A stretch of DNA of 64,000 nt from positions 1 to 64,000 of the forward strand of contig CATLOT010000007.1 of assembly GCA_950054155.1 (NCBI GenBank), in the 5' to 3' direction. Source of the DNA: an uncultured Bacteriovoracaceae bacterium (GTDB taxonomy: Bacteria; Bdellovibrionota; Bacteriovoracia; Bacteriovoracales; Bacteriovoracaceae). The notes below the pieces were generated by a model, which worked only from the letters and a program-made list of their open reading frames with translations, was not told the origin of the DNA and made no database searches. The position numbers and the translations under genes were made by a program. Shown piece after piece: positions 31,402 through 41,648 of the stretch (positions are counted from its first letter, which is position 1; each line of letters begins with the position of its first letter).

Positions 31402-31431
31402 TTTATAATAGAAAATTGGGCCTTACGTCAA
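31402..31431 (-). promoter_or_regulatory. Sigma-70-type promoter for rplM-rpsI
   Basis: On the minus strand TTGACG (31426-31431) lies 17-18 bases from TTATAA/TATAAA (31402-31408). The -35 has five of six consensus bases and the -10 is close to consensus. Predicted start is near 31395, giving a leader of about 60 bases. Confidence 0.75.
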
Positions 31432-31452
31432 GAGAGATATTAAAACTTCCTG

Positions 31453-34272
31453 TTAAAAATACCCAATACTGAGGTGAAATCTTCCAAATGACTCTCTGTT
31501 CCCATTCCCTAAATTTTGTCTATTGAGCTTTACACCATAATCAAAATCTAAAGTTCCTACCGGAGTCAAAAACTTAAGAGTTAAACCAGTGGAAGTACGT
31601 AGATCTGCTGGACGAATCGTGTCAACAAAAAGCCTTCCTGCGTCAAAAAATGGTCCTATAACTAAGGTGTCATCAATATAGTACCTAGGCTCAAACTTGA
31701 AGTTCACAAAGTAGGCTTTGCCTTGAATTCTCTTGGAAGTAATATCTTCCCCTTCACCTACCTTATTAATTTCGTTGTCTGCAAAGCCACGAACAATATC
31801 AAACCCATCTAGGCGAAACACCTTAATAGAGGGAATATAACCTCGCGTTCGGATAGTGCCATCGCTATTGAAGCCAGCTTGTTCGTTGGCATAATTTTTC
31901 TGCATTCCCCCAGCTACACTCAGGGCCAAAACAAAATTTCTGCTCCCAATAGGAATATAGAATCTATTTCTAGAAATCACTTTAGAGAAATTAATCTCGA
32001 TATCCTCATTGTTTTGGGAACCCAAGGCAGGGCTAGCAAACTCCCAGTTGAGTCCAAAGTAAGCACCCTTTCGAGGAGAGATATTGCTATCCCTAAAGTC
32101 TAGAGTAATACCTGGAGTAATGGAGCCAATTTCAAAAGTCGCCCTATCCTTTAACTCAGTTGCATCAAACTGCCTGATCCTTTCATATTGATACTTAAGA
32201 GAAAGATTAATTCTATTGGTTACTTGCTTTGTTATTTGAGGAGAGATTCTAAAGATATCAGCATCAAAGGAATAGAACCTTCTTCTTTGCACGGAAAAGC
32301 TACTGTCAAAGTTTGCGAATTCAAAGAGATGGGGAAAGCGATAATTTAAGGTCGCAATGCCTTCAATCTTGTGATTCTTTTCTTGCGCTCTTCTTGGATC
32401 AAACTGACTAAGACTAAAGCGGCGGTTTAACTGAAGTTTGAGAGTGCCACTGTCATTATAACCAAGTAGATTTGACCTCGAGATCGTAAAAGATAGCTTA
32501 GCCCCAATATCTGTTCGATAGCCTGGTGCAATCTCCCCTCGACCAAACTTTTTTTCTACAACTTGAAGTACTAAATTTACCTTATTCTCTTTCTCATCAG
32601 CGAGCTTATTAGTGATAATCGGTAAGATTTGAACTGATCCAAAAAGCCCTAGAGCATTAAGATTATCGCGAATTAATTTTAATACCTCAGGCGTAACAAT
32701 ATCCCCTCTTCTCAGAGGGACTTCTCTTCTCAAGACGATATCTTTAGTGACCTTGTTTCCACTTAGGACAACGTTTTCTAGTCTTGTGAGTTTTCCTGTA
32801 TTAAAATTAAGGTTAATACGAGAGCGCGTATAGTTCAGTTCATAGGAAACAACATTGTCCTCATTTAAGTTCGTAATTGTGGCGTAGAAAAACCCTTGCT
32901 CTCTAATTGTATTAAGCGCTCGGCTAAGGTCTTTTTCAAGTTCGATAACATTAAGTGGTTGGCCTTCTTTGTTTACCATTTGATCGAGAATCTTCTTCTG
33001 ATAGTCCGAAGGAACGCCATTGAGGTTAATCTCTTCTAAAATACTCTGTTGTCGCTCCTTAATCGCATAGGTAACTTCTGCTTCTTTGCCATTCTCATAG
33101 AACTTAACGCGCGGTTTAGATATATCGACAAAAACGAAGCCTTTTCTTAAATAATGATCTTTTAGAATAGAGGTAAAGTTCTCAAGATATTTCTTGTCGA
33201 GGTAGTCTCGAGAAGAGAGAGTCGTTCCTTTTCCGTAATAAAGGTCTTCTAACTCCTCTAAATCAACAAGAACAGGACCCTTAAAGCTGATTTTCTTTAT
33301 GCCAATCTTTTTTCCCTCATCAATCTGAAAGAAAAAAGTCTTTATACTAACCCCTTCGGCAGTCTTACCCGTTTTCTCATAACCTTTCACCTTCGTGCCA
33401 TAAAGACCATTTCCTTCATAATACTTTTCTATAAAGCTTGATATGTCTGCAGTATTTAACAAAGCCGTACCATCAGAGAAGGCATTATTCAGGGCCAGCA
33501 TTAGGCTTGAACGATCATGAACTTTATTTCCATAAAACGAAAACTGGAATCGCTGACCAGGATCAATTGTTAACTCGACTGCGACATTGGGGGGGTGAAT
33601 TTTATCTTTAAAGCCAATCTTTGCGTGAAGAAAGCCATTGCTCTTCAATTCGGACAACATAATATCTATGGCTAGTTTGAAAGTGACTCGACTATAGGGA
33701 TCGCGCTTTAACTTAAAAACAGGGCGAAGGAGCTCATCTATTACGCGATTTGTTTTCCCCAAGACTTTAACTTCTTTTAAGGCCAACTTCTGAGAAAAAC
33801 TCACTTTAAGTGACAAGATGACATCACCCTCTTCATTAAAGCTTTCTTCTATTTCCAGCTTGGGCTTAAGAAAACCCCTCTCAAATAGCCACGACTCAAC
33901 ACGTTCCTTGGCAGAATAGATTTCGTCCTGATTATAAAGAACACCTTCTTGAATCTGAGATATTTTTAGAATCTGATCGGGATCAACTTCTGTTGGTACA
34001 CTAAGCACAACCTCCTCAATGAGAGGCTTAACTTCCACAACCAACAACATCTTATCCTCTGTACGCTCTCGTACCTCCAAATATTTAATACTTTTATCGA
34101 GAGCAAGTTTTTCTAAGTTAGAATCAACCTCTTCGCGATCAGAGAGATCCGGATTAAATTTTTCTTTTATTACCGCACATTTCTCTTCAGGATAGCACAG
34201 TAATTCGACCTCTGCCCGAAGGGACGGAGTCATTAGAATGAGAAATGGTATTAAGATTCTTAAAATGACCAT
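31453..34272 (-). CDS. tamA: TamA/BamA-family outer-membrane assembly protein (Omp85)
   Basis: The 939-residue protein has a signal peptide (about 1-20), several POTRA domains (about 20-500) and an Omp85 beta-barrel (about 570-939). The lid-locking loop reads FDIVRGF, the conserved VRGF. The end, LSIGYF, is a typical barrel C-terminus with a terminal aromatic residue. It is longer than E. coli TamA (about 577) and nearer BamA in size. Because it is the next gene after tamB, with a 13-base overlap, it is called TamA-like. It would insert outer-membrane proteins or, with TamB, move phospholipids. True BamA function cannot be excluded. Confidence 0.85.
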   Translation of the reverse strand: MVILRILIPFLILMTPSLRAEVELLCYPEEKCAVIKEKFNPDLSDREEVDSNLEKLALDKSIKYLEVRERTEDKMLLVVEVKPLIEEVVLSVPTEVDPDQILKISQIQEGVLYNQDEIYSAKERVESWLFERGFLKPKLEIEESFNEEGDVILSLKVSFSQKLALKEVKVLGKTNRVIDELLRPVFKLKRDPYSRVTFKLAIDIMLSELKSNGFLHAKIGFKDKIHPPNVAVELTIDPGQRFQFSFYGNKVHDRSSLMLALNNAFSDGTALLNTADISSFIEKYYEGNGLYGTKVKGYEKTGKTAEGVSIKTFFFQIDEGKKIGIKKISFKGPVLVDLEELEDLYYGKGTTLSSRDYLDKKYLENFTSILKDHYLRKGFVFVDISKPRVKFYENGKEAEVTYAIKERQQSILEEINLNGVPSDYQKKILDQMVNKEGQPLNVIELEKDLSRALNTIREQGFFYATITNLNEDNVVSYELNYTRSRINLNFNTGKLTRLENVVLSGNKVTKDIVLRREVPLRRGDIVTPEVLKLIRDNLNALGLFGSVQILPIITNKLADEKENKVNLVLQVVEKKFGRGEIAPGYRTDIGAKLSFTISRSNLLGYNDSGTLKLQLNRRFSLSQFDPRRAQEKNHKIEGIATLNYRFPHLFEFANFDSSFSVQRRRFYSFDADIFRISPQITKQVTNRINLSLKYQYERIRQFDATELKDRATFEIGSITPGITLDFRDSNISPRKGAYFGLNWEFASPALGSQNNEDIEINFSKVISRNRFYIPIGSRNFVLALSVAGGMQKNYANEQAGFNSDGTIRTRGYIPSIKVFRLDGFDIVRGFADNEINKVGEGEDITSKRIQGKAYFVNFKFEPRYYIDDTLVIGPFFDAGRLFVDTIRPADLRTSTGLTLKFLTPVGTLDFDYGVKLNRQNLGNGNRESFGRFHLSIGYF

Positions 34273-37200
34273 TGGTATTTAATATCCACCCCTTTTGAAT
34301 CTGGTAACTCCTGCTCAAGCTCATCATTTGAACGAACTTCATACACTCCTTCAAGCGACCACGATTTATTTATTTTATAATTCAAATTCATTTCCTGACT
34401 TTGATCAACACTCCCTCCTACAGTACTTGAGAGAGAGAGGTTCATTTTTTTATTTATTCTCTTTTGAACTTTTAAAACCGTTTGAGACCGAAAACGACTC
34501 CCTCCATTTCGATCCTCCACCCTTCCTTCAAGAAGATTATTCTCATCTTCAATAAACTCAGGCTGAATACTAACCCTTACACCGAGGCTATCATTTAGAG
34601 ATTGATTAATTCTAAGCTGATCTATCAATAATGTCCCGATACTTAATGTTGTAACCGATTGCCTTTGTCGATCTCCTAAGTTCTTAGAAACATCACTGGT
34701 TACTCCCAAGGTGAGAAGTGACAAAATATCGGCCTGGGCAAGAGGAGGATTACTCGACATCTCTACATTCATTTTATCAGAGGGACCTGCAACAGAGACA
34801 AAAATATCGTAATCATTAATCCTTGTGACACCATTAAAGCGAAGTTCAGGAGGCTCTTTCCTGACGCCATCTAAGAGCTTAATCTCACCTTCACTTAAGA
34901 GAAATTCGTGCCCCTTAAAAAGAAACTTATTCTCCGGATTTTCAATTTCTAATCTTCCACTAAACTTGGGTGAGAGAATACTTCCAAAGACATTGATATT
35001 GCCCCCCAGCCCCATATCAATCATACCATTCTTAATCTGCACCGGAGAAAACGAAGTTACGCTTATGTCAGTGTTGATGAAACTAACATTCCCCTCTAAA
35101 TAGCCTACCGGGATAAATCTTTGATAACTATCATTACTCGCAGCACTTGAAGCAAGATCATTCATACTATCAATAACCTCGCCTTGAATGACTGCGAGGT
35201 TCCCCTTGAGTTGATAGGGAAGCTTCTCACCCTTGAGGGTCATATCACCAGAGACGACTACTCCACTCTTCTTTAGAATAGGAAATCTCGTTTTTTCAAC
35301 ATTCATGGATAGATTTAGCTTGGGAAATGGAAAAGTAAAACGAAGCTTACCACTTCCTTTGACCTTCCCGTTTCCATAACGTCCCGTTAATTTATCGATC
35401 AAAACAACATCATCTTCAAAATGAACACCTACTTTAATATCAGAGAATAAGCCTGGTAGATTCTTGGCCTTTAACGAGATGCCATCCCCCTCTATGTTCA
35501 TAAAATGATCTAAGTTTTCGGCATTGCCAAAAACATTATGAACTCCACTGATTTCACCATCACTTTTTTCAACAAAATCAGTAATCAACTCTACAATGGA
35601 GCTGTTGAACTTAAATTTATTTGAGAGATCAAAGCGATTCTTTAAATTACCGACAGCTTTGGTCTTTAGCTCGAACCCTTTTCCTTTGATCTCTTGATCC
35701 CAATTTTCAAAAACGCCTTTTTTGATTTCAAAAAGATAGGGTCTTTGATTTTCTTCAATTCTTACCCCAGGAAAAGAAGCCGACAGTGTGTCGATCTTTA
35801 TTCTGAGGTCAGTCTGACTTAAGTCGTCCAAGTCAAAATCACTGACCATATCCGCTTGAATCCTTCCCTCTAAGTTCGACTTGTTAATATTATGTTTACT
35901 GATAATTCCCGCTAAATTTCTGATGTTGTCAGTGTCAACATTCATCGTCAGACTACTCAACTTCTTTTTCTTCTGATTTAAATTAAGAAATCCTTCCATC
36001 TTAACCTCTCCACCAAGACCAGAGGTACTAAAAAAGAGGTCATCTTTATTATTGTAAACAGTAAGGATGGAATCTTTTAAGCGGGTACTATCGACAACAC
36101 TGTTAATAAGACGAAAATGGGTACGAGAACTGAAGTCGTCATCGTTTCCATAACCATTAAACTCTGCAAAAACATCCCCATCTAAGCCCAAATTTAGTAA
36201 ACGGTAATAGAAAACATCTTTTAGGCGCAGACTAGTTAAAGATCCTTCATATGAATATTCTTTATCTTTTAAATTGTAGCGCCCTTTGCCAAAAAGGTTT
36301 CCCGATACCTTCTGAGCCCTAATATTATTAAAAGAAAGTAAACTATCGTTAAGAGTAAAATCTGTGCTAATTTTCTCAATATCTTCAGAGAACCACAAAA
36401 AGTTAGTCGCTAACAAATCGCCCTTAACATTCATTTCATGAACATCGAACCCACCAGTCACAAGGACCGAAGACTCCATATTAAAATGAGCATTTTTTAA
36501 ATAAGGGATAATTGGCTTAAAAATTGGATAAAGGGACTCTTTAGCATCATTCCATGATCCCTTAAAGATACGAAAGGATAGGTTCATAGGCTTTTCTTCA
36601 TCAAAATTGAAAACACCCTGGCCTGAATATTCCATCCCCTTGTAGACGCCGGAGAGATTATTTAACGATAGCCGTGAGGACTTTAGACCATAACTAAGAT
36701 TGGTTTTTATTGAGCCTAGCTTTATGTCTAAGAGTTCGGCATCTCTAGGCGTTAAGGTAAAATTAAACTGAGGGTCATTCATCGCTCCCATGATCGTACC
36801 GACAACTCCTCCTGTCCCCTTTAAGACAACACCTGATATAGGGCCAAAGGCGAAGAGATCGGCTTGGCTAGGGTTAACTTTAACATTAACTTGATCTCCC
36901 TTAATGCCGCCAGTAACTTGTAGCAAGCTATTCTTAAAGCCAATGCCTGCATCGACATTAACATCTCCGTTAAAAGATACATTGAGAATACTTCCAGGCG
37001 ATAAAAAATATTCATCGTTCTTCAATATATCTTTGCCGGAGTTTTCATTAACGAGTGAAAAGTTATTTAGTCTAAAACCTTCAAATGTTTTTAGTAAGAT
37101 TCTATCTTTTTTAATAGTCAATTTAACTGGGCCAGAGATGAATGACTTTACAGGATCAAGTTTGGGGAGAAAGAAGAGAAGATTATTGGTAAAAATTTTA

Positions 37201-38279
37201 TTAGCATCAATAAAAAAGTCAGGATAGGTGAAGTCCTTTATCTCTGTATTAAAGATTTCAACCTTTTCAGTCAGTTTGAGGGTACCTCCGGAAGTAAACC
37301 CCAGAGCGTCTTTTAGGATTAGCCTTCCCTCCTCATAGAACAAATCACTTTGAAGAGTACTAAAACGATAGACTTCACTATTTAAGCGAGTTCCCTTTAA
37401 TTGGATATCTGCCTTTGGGTTTTTAATACTTCCATCAATCACGCCACTTACACGCATGGCACCTGAAGGTAAAATTTTTGGATTGATATCGTCTGGAATT
37501 AACTTCTTAAACTTATTGAGATCAAGAAATGAATCAACGGTTAACCCTTGAAAAGACTCGTTATAAAACACCTTTCCAGAGAGTTGAAGATAGCTATTTT
37601 CTGAGAGAATTCGAGCTTCTTTAAGCCTTACATAATTAGATGTGATTTGAAGCTGACCAGAAAACCCATTGAACTCTACTTTCTTTAAATTTGTAGGTAA
37701 GTATTGTGCTATAAAATCCTCATCAAAGCCTATCGACATATCAATCGTTAAAATATTGGGAAATAATGAGAGCTTTGCCGAAATTGCTTCTACACGCTCA
37801 TCGCCGACATTTACAATCGTATTAACAAGTTCAACTCCTCTTAAATTGAAAGGAAGTTGTTTTCTGATTTGTTCTTTATAGAGTTTGAAGCCGTCACTCC
37901 ATGCAAAGTCTGTTTTTTCATTTTGATTCTTCTTAGTTTCAGGCAAGTAAATCAGAGCATCTTTTATGAAAACTGAGCCTATGGAGAATTCTTTTGAGAA
38001 TATGTCTCGCCAGCCAAATGTTAACCCCACTTTTCCAGAGCTCAGAAAGTAGTCTTGATACTCAAGTTCAAAATTAACGAGCTCTGTTGACACAGGAAAA
38101 AAGCTAAACTCCACCTTCTCAAAAGAAACCTTAGCCTCATATTTTTTACTGACGTAAGAAGATAGTCTGGAACTTAAAATAGAGCCAAACTTCTCCGTTT
38201 GTATGGATTGCCATACAAGAAAAAGTAGCCCAAACAATAGGCCAAGAACAAATAGAAAAACTCGATTAGTTTTTTTCAA
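34260..38279 (-). CDS. tamB: TamB, periplasm-spanning envelope protein
   Basis: The 1339-residue protein has an N-terminal signal anchor (about 7-26), a long central series of beta-strand repeats that would form a hydrophobic groove across the periplasm, and a C-terminal TamB (DUF490) domain (about 1000-1339). This ends with SLEGVYEVRS---KGVDIKYQWSF. TamB works with an Omp85 barrel to bring proteins or lipids to the outer membrane. The gene overlaps the TamA-like gene by 13 bases and the TPR gene before it by 14 bases, so all three are one coupled unit. The order (TPR, tamB, tamA) is the reverse of the usual tamA-tamB. Confidence 0.88.
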   Translation of the reverse strand: MKKTNRVFLFVLGLLFGLLFLVWQSIQTEKFGSILSSRLSSYVSKKYEAKVSFEKVEFSFFPVSTELVNFELEYQDYFLSSGKVGLTFGWRDIFSKEFSIGSVFIKDALIYLPETKKNQNEKTDFAWSDGFKLYKEQIRKQLPFNLRGVELVNTIVNVGDERVEAISAKLSLFPNILTIDMSIGFDEDFIAQYLPTNLKKVEFNGFSGQLQITSNYVRLKEARILSENSYLQLSGKVFYNESFQGLTVDSFLDLNKFKKLIPDDINPKILPSGAMRVSGVIDGSIKNPKADIQLKGTRLNSEVYRFSTLQSDLFYEEGRLILKDALGFTSGGTLKLTEKVEIFNTEIKDFTYPDFFIDANKIFTNNLLFFLPKLDPVKSFISGPVKLTIKKDRILLKTFEGFRLNNFSLVNENSGKDILKNDEYFLSPGSILNVSFNGDVNVDAGIGFKNSLLQVTGGIKGDQVNVKVNPSQADLFAFGPISGVVLKGTGGVVGTIMGAMNDPQFNFTLTPRDAELLDIKLGSIKTNLSYGLKSSRLSLNNLSGVYKGMEYSGQGVFNFDEEKPMNLSFRIFKGSWNDAKESLYPIFKPIIPYLKNAHFNMESSVLVTGGFDVHEMNVKGDLLATNFLWFSEDIEKISTDFTLNDSLLSFNNIRAQKVSGNLFGKGRYNLKDKEYSYEGSLTSLRLKDVFYYRLLNLGLDGDVFAEFNGYGNDDDFSSRTHFRLINSVVDSTRLKDSILTVYNNKDDLFFSTSGLGGEVKMEGFLNLNQKKKKLSSLTMNVDTDNIRNLAGIISKHNINKSNLEGRIQADMVSDFDLDDLSQTDLRIKIDTLSASFPGVRIEENQRPYLFEIKKGVFENWDQEIKGKGFELKTKAVGNLKNRFDLSNKFKFNSSIVELITDFVEKSDGEISGVHNVFGNAENLDHFMNIEGDGISLKAKNLPGLFSDIKVGVHFEDDVVLIDKLTGRYGNGKVKGSGKLRFTFPFPKLNLSMNVEKTRFPILKKSGVVVSGDMTLKGEKLPYQLKGNLAVIQGEVIDSMNDLASSAASNDSYQRFIPVGYLEGNVSFINTDISVTSFSPVQIKNGMIDMGLGGNINVFGSILSPKFSGRLEIENPENKFLFKGHEFLLSEGEIKLLDGVRKEPPELRFNGVTRINDYDIFVSVAGPSDKMNVEMSSNPPLAQADILSLLTLGVTSDVSKNLGDRQRQSVTTLSIGTLLIDQLRINQSLNDSLGVRVSIQPEFIEDENNLLEGRVEDRNGGSRFRSQTVLKVQKRINKKMNLSLSSTVGGSVDQSQEMNLNYKINKSWSLEGVYEVRSNDELEQELPDSKGVDIKYQWSF

Positions 38280-39789
38280 GTTCTTTAACCCTCTCCTTGC
38301 TTAAGCGATAATTCTTCCGACCTTTCAAGACAAACTTATAATCAATCAAAGCGTTGGTAAAATCAGAAAGAGCATAGTAGCACTCTGCCCTCAAGTAGAT
38401 GAAACTAATCTTTTCATTTTCTGTTAATGGATTTTCACCTAAAGTGTCGTCAATGAGATCTCTTGTTCTGTGAAATTCTCCTAAACTAAAGAGAAGTTCT
38501 GCTTTTAAGTAATTTATATTTATTCTTTCGAGATACTCTTTATTCTCTAGAGTCACTCTGTTAAGAACACCGAGAGCAACCTTAGGAAGATTTAGCAGCT
38601 TCAAACCGATAACCATATCCTCATAGTGCTCCTCAACATAGGATTGCTCATAGTAGCGCTCCATATTTTGATAACCAGATTGAAGTTCTTCTTCACCTCC
38701 AAGATGTGTCGTATGCTTTCCAATTTCCCGCAAAAGATTTTGGATATTAGATTCAGCCTCATCTTCTCCCACTTCTCTTTTAAGTAAATCGAGGAGAGGA
38801 CTTTCTGGATTTGTTTTCTTTAGGTCATTAAGTAACTTCATGGCCTCAGCACGGAGTCCTGAACGCATAAGAAATTTAATATTCCGCTCTAACTGATTAT
38901 CCTTTTCTTCTCCCAAGAGAAGATCCAAACCAAGGTCGAGCGATCTTAAGTCCAGAGTTTCTTTCGTTTCTTTCGCCGCAAAGAAATCCATATCCTCATA
39001 CTTACCAAGGATTTTGCTTAACTCGTGGCCTAGAATATTGAGTTCTCTTTCCTTAGCTATATTCAAAGTCATATTGATAAGGTCAAAGTTTTTCTCAAGA
39101 GTTAACCAGGAGTCTATGAGTAATTTAACCACCTGCTTCTTACCGACAAGAAGCTCTCGTTCACTATTAACTTTTGTAATGAGAAAGTTGAGAATGATCT
39201 GCGACGAATGCCAATACCTTGTATTAAACGATGCCTCCTGTAGAAATGATTCCAAAACATCAAGTGGCCAATCGCTTGCCTCCCCTGCATTAATCAATGT
39301 TTCGAGTGTCTTAATGTCCCCCATTGCAAGAAGAGACTTTAATTTCCACAGTCTAAGGTCCTCCTCTTTTATAATGTCTTTGTTTTCTTCTAAAAAGGAA
39401 TGAACGCGTGGAGCATAACCGCGCCTTAAAGATTCTCTAATATAAACATCTGAAACTTTTTTTGATTCTTCTAGTAAGCCCATCTGAATGGAGCAGTTAA
39501 AAACTTCTTTTAAATAATCTAAGTCTTTTGTTTCTTGGTAAGCTTGTTCAAAGCATTCAGCTGCCTTTTCAAACTCTCCACATTTTTGCCAATTTTTAGA
39601 AAGTAGTTCTAGAAACTCAAAAGATATTCGTCGTTTAAGATACGTAAAAAGTTTTTCAATTGAATGACAGCACTCTGAAATCTCTTCGATTTCTAAGCTC
39701 TCATTCATAAGAAGGTTTTTGAAAAGCTCAAGTGCCTTTAAAAAATTACTGGACCTGAGCTCTTCTCTGGCGCGATTCAATTCACTCAA
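38266..39789 (-). CDS. TPR-rich cytoplasmic protein, start of the tam operon
   Basis: The 507-residue protein has no signal peptide and is built of helix pairs of the TPR type. The clearest are ALELFKNLLMNESLEIEE near the start, KCGEFEKAAECFEQAYQETKDLDYLKEVF in the first quarter, and repeats near the C-terminus (SDFTNALIDYKFVL). It probably acts as a scaffold. The start is TTG at 39789, with AAGGA nine bases upstream; no ATG lies close by in frame. Its end overlaps tamB by 14 bases. The function is unknown, but the tight coupling suggests a role with the Tam machine or its regulation. Confidence 0.65.
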   Translation of the reverse strand: MSELNRAREELRSSNFLKALELFKNLLMNESLEIEEISECCHSIEKLFTYLKRRISFEFLELLSKNWQKCGEFEKAAECFEQAYQETKDLDYLKEVFNCSIQMGLLEESKKVSDVYIRESLRRGYAPRVHSFLEENKDIIKEEDLRLWKLKSLLAMGDIKTLETLINAGEASDWPLDVLESFLQEASFNTRYWHSSQIILNFLITKVNSERELLVGKKQVVKLLIDSWLTLEKNFDLINMTLNIAKERELNILGHELSKILGKYEDMDFFAAKETKETLDLRSLDLGLDLLLGEEKDNQLERNIKFLMRSGLRAEAMKLLNDLKKTNPESPLLDLLKREVGEDEAESNIQNLLREIGKHTTHLGGEEELQSGYQNMERYYEQSYVEEHYEDMVIGLKLLNLPKVALGVLNRVTLENKEYLERININYLKAELLFSLGEFHRTRDLIDDTLGENPLTENEKISFIYLRAECYYALSDFTNALIDYKFVLKGRKNYRLSKERVKELEKN

Positions 39790-39834
39790 TGAGGACCATC
39801 CTTGGACCTAAGTTAACAGTATAACTATTTAATT

Positions 39835-41178
39835 TTACTGCATTTTATGAGTTAAGAAGTTGGTTGAGTAATTATTTCCTCTAAAGTCCTCGTCTCTCAA
39901 AATATCGAGGTGAAGATCTTTATTTGTCTGAATTCCCTCAATTACTGTTTCCTCGAGGGCACGAATCATTCTATCCAAGCATGTTAGTCGGTCTCTTCCA
40001 TGAACAATGACTTTAGCAATCATCGAATCATAGAAAGGCGACACTTTATATCCAGAATAAATAAAGTCATCCACACGAACGCCAAAACCTGCTGGCCTAT
40101 GATAGTGGAGAATTTCACCAGGAGAAGGTGTACCAGTATAAGGATTCTCAGCATTTATACGACATTCAATTGAGTGACCAGAAAACTCAATCTCTTCTTG
40201 TTTGAGATCCAGTACATTACCCTGAGCTGAAAGGATTTGTTGACCAATAAGGTCAACCCCAGTTCGCTGCTCAGTTACGGGGTGCTCAACCTGAATACGA
40301 GTGTTCATCTCCATGAAGTAGAACTTTTCTTCATCCTGATCATAAAGATATTCAACTGTACCTACAGAGTCGTAGCCAACATATTTCGCGAGGTCTACGG
40401 CAGACTGACAAATTTCCTCACGTTTTTCAGCAGTAAGAACTGGACATGGACTTTCTTCGACGACTTTTTGAAAACGTCTTTGGACTGTGCAGTCACGTTC
40501 TCCTAAATGAACCACATTTCCATGCTGATCGGCTAAAATCTGAACCTCAACATGGCGAGGGTTTGTAATATATTTTTCGATGAAGAGAGTATCGTCACCA
40601 AAACCAGCTTTTGCTTCAGCCTTTAACCGAGAGATATTGGGAAGAACATCTTCTTCCTTATCAATCATTTTCATTCCACGGCCACCGCCACCAGCGGAAG
40701 CTTTTATTAAAACGGGAAAACCCATTTCATGGACTTGGCTTAAAATTTCTTTATCACTTAACTCATTCACGCGAATTGGTTTTAAAACTGGAAGGCCTGC
40801 TTTCTCTGCAATTTCCTTGGAGAGAATCTTGTCGCCCATTTTTTCAATGCACTCTGTGTTGGGTCCAATAAAGGATACCTTCCACTTCTCACAAAGATTC
40901 GCGAACTCTCTATTTTCACTCAAGAAACCAAAACCAGGGTGAATAGCGTCTGCCCCCGTAATCTCTGCAGCGGAAAGAATCGCTGGAATGTTAAGGTAGC
41001 TTAGGGTCGACTTTGCAGGTCCAATACAGACAGATTCATCAGCAAGTTTAACATGAAGAGAATGCTCATCAGCAGTCGAGTGAACGCAGACCGTTTGAAG
41101 ACCCATTTCTCGACATGTTCGTAGAATACGAATCGCAATCTCTCCTCTATTGGCAATGAGGATTTTTCGAAATTTCAT
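39835..41178 (-). CDS. accC: Biotin carboxylase subunit of acetyl-CoA carboxylase
   Basis: The 447-residue protein has the ATP-grasp layout of AccC: KILIANRGEIAIRI at the N-terminus, the Gly-rich loop KASAGGGGRGM (about 160-170), EMNTRIQVEHPVTE (about 290-303), and a C-terminal domain with ECRINAENP. It carboxylates the biotin on BCCP with ATP and bicarbonate, the first step of fatty-acid synthesis. It follows accB by nine bases. No unusual features were seen. Confidence 0.97.
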   Translation of the reverse strand: MKFRKILIANRGEIAIRILRTCREMGLQTVCVHSTADEHSLHVKLADESVCIGPAKSTLSYLNIPAILSAAEITGADAIHPGFGFLSENREFANLCEKWKVSFIGPNTECIEKMGDKILSKEIAEKAGLPVLKPIRVNELSDKEILSQVHEMGFPVLIKASAGGGGRGMKMIDKEEDVLPNISRLKAEAKAGFGDDTLFIEKYITNPRHVEVQILADQHGNVVHLGERDCTVQRRFQKVVEESPCPVLTAEKREEICQSAVDLAKYVGYDSVGTVEYLYDQDEEKFYFMEMNTRIQVEHPVTEQRTGVDLIGQQILSAQGNVLDLKQEEIEFSGHSIECRINAENPYTGTPSPGEILHYHRPAGFGVRVDDFIYSGYKVSPFYDSMIAKVIVHGRDRLTCLDRMIRALEETVIEGIQTNKDLHLDILRDEDFRGNNYSTNFLTHKMQ

Positions 41179-41187
41179 AACAAACCC

Positions 41188-41634
41188 TTAAGGTTTAACT
41201 CTAAAGAGAACCTGTCCAAACTCAACATAAGTTTCATTCTCTACACAGATTTCAACGATTTCACCGTCGGCTTCACTTTCAATCTCATTCATGATTTTCA
41301 TCGCTTCAACGATGCAAAGTGCTTGACCCTTAGAAACTCTATCACCTGGTTTTACATAGGGGTCAGACTCAGGAGAGCTTGATCTATAAAAAGTTCCAAC
41401 AAAAGGTGAGGTAATTTCAACTAAGCCAGACTGACTCGCTGAAGTTGCTTCAGTTTTAGTTGCTCCCATAGGTGCCTGTGCTGGCATGGCCATAGCGGGG
41501 GCACTTTGAACAACGACAGGGTTAGGGTCTGAGAGTTTAACAGAGATTTTTTCATCGCCGTTTTCATACTTTAACTCAATCACGCCTGCTTCTTTCGCAT
41601 AATCTACAAATTCTTTTACTTTATCGAGTTTCAT
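41188..41634 (-). CDS. accB: Biotin carboxyl carrier protein (BCCP)
   Basis: The 148-residue protein has an N-terminal helical segment, an Ala/Pro/Met-rich linker (about 38-70) and a C-terminal biotinyl domain with EAMKIM; Lys113 is the biotinylation site. The frame allows an ATG six bases further upstream, but the one at 41634 has GGAG at correct spacing. BCCP carries the carboxyl group from AccC to the carboxyltransferase, whose genes are not in the window. Confidence 0.96.
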   Translation of the reverse strand: MKLDKVKEFVDYAKEAGVIELKYENGDEKISVKLSDPNPVVVQSAPAMAMPAQAPMGATKTEATSASQSGLVEITSPFVGTFYRSSSPESDPYVKPGDRVSKGQALCIVEAMKIMNEIESEADGEIVEICVENETYVEFGQVLFRVKP

Positions 41635-41648
41635 AACCATTCTCCAGT

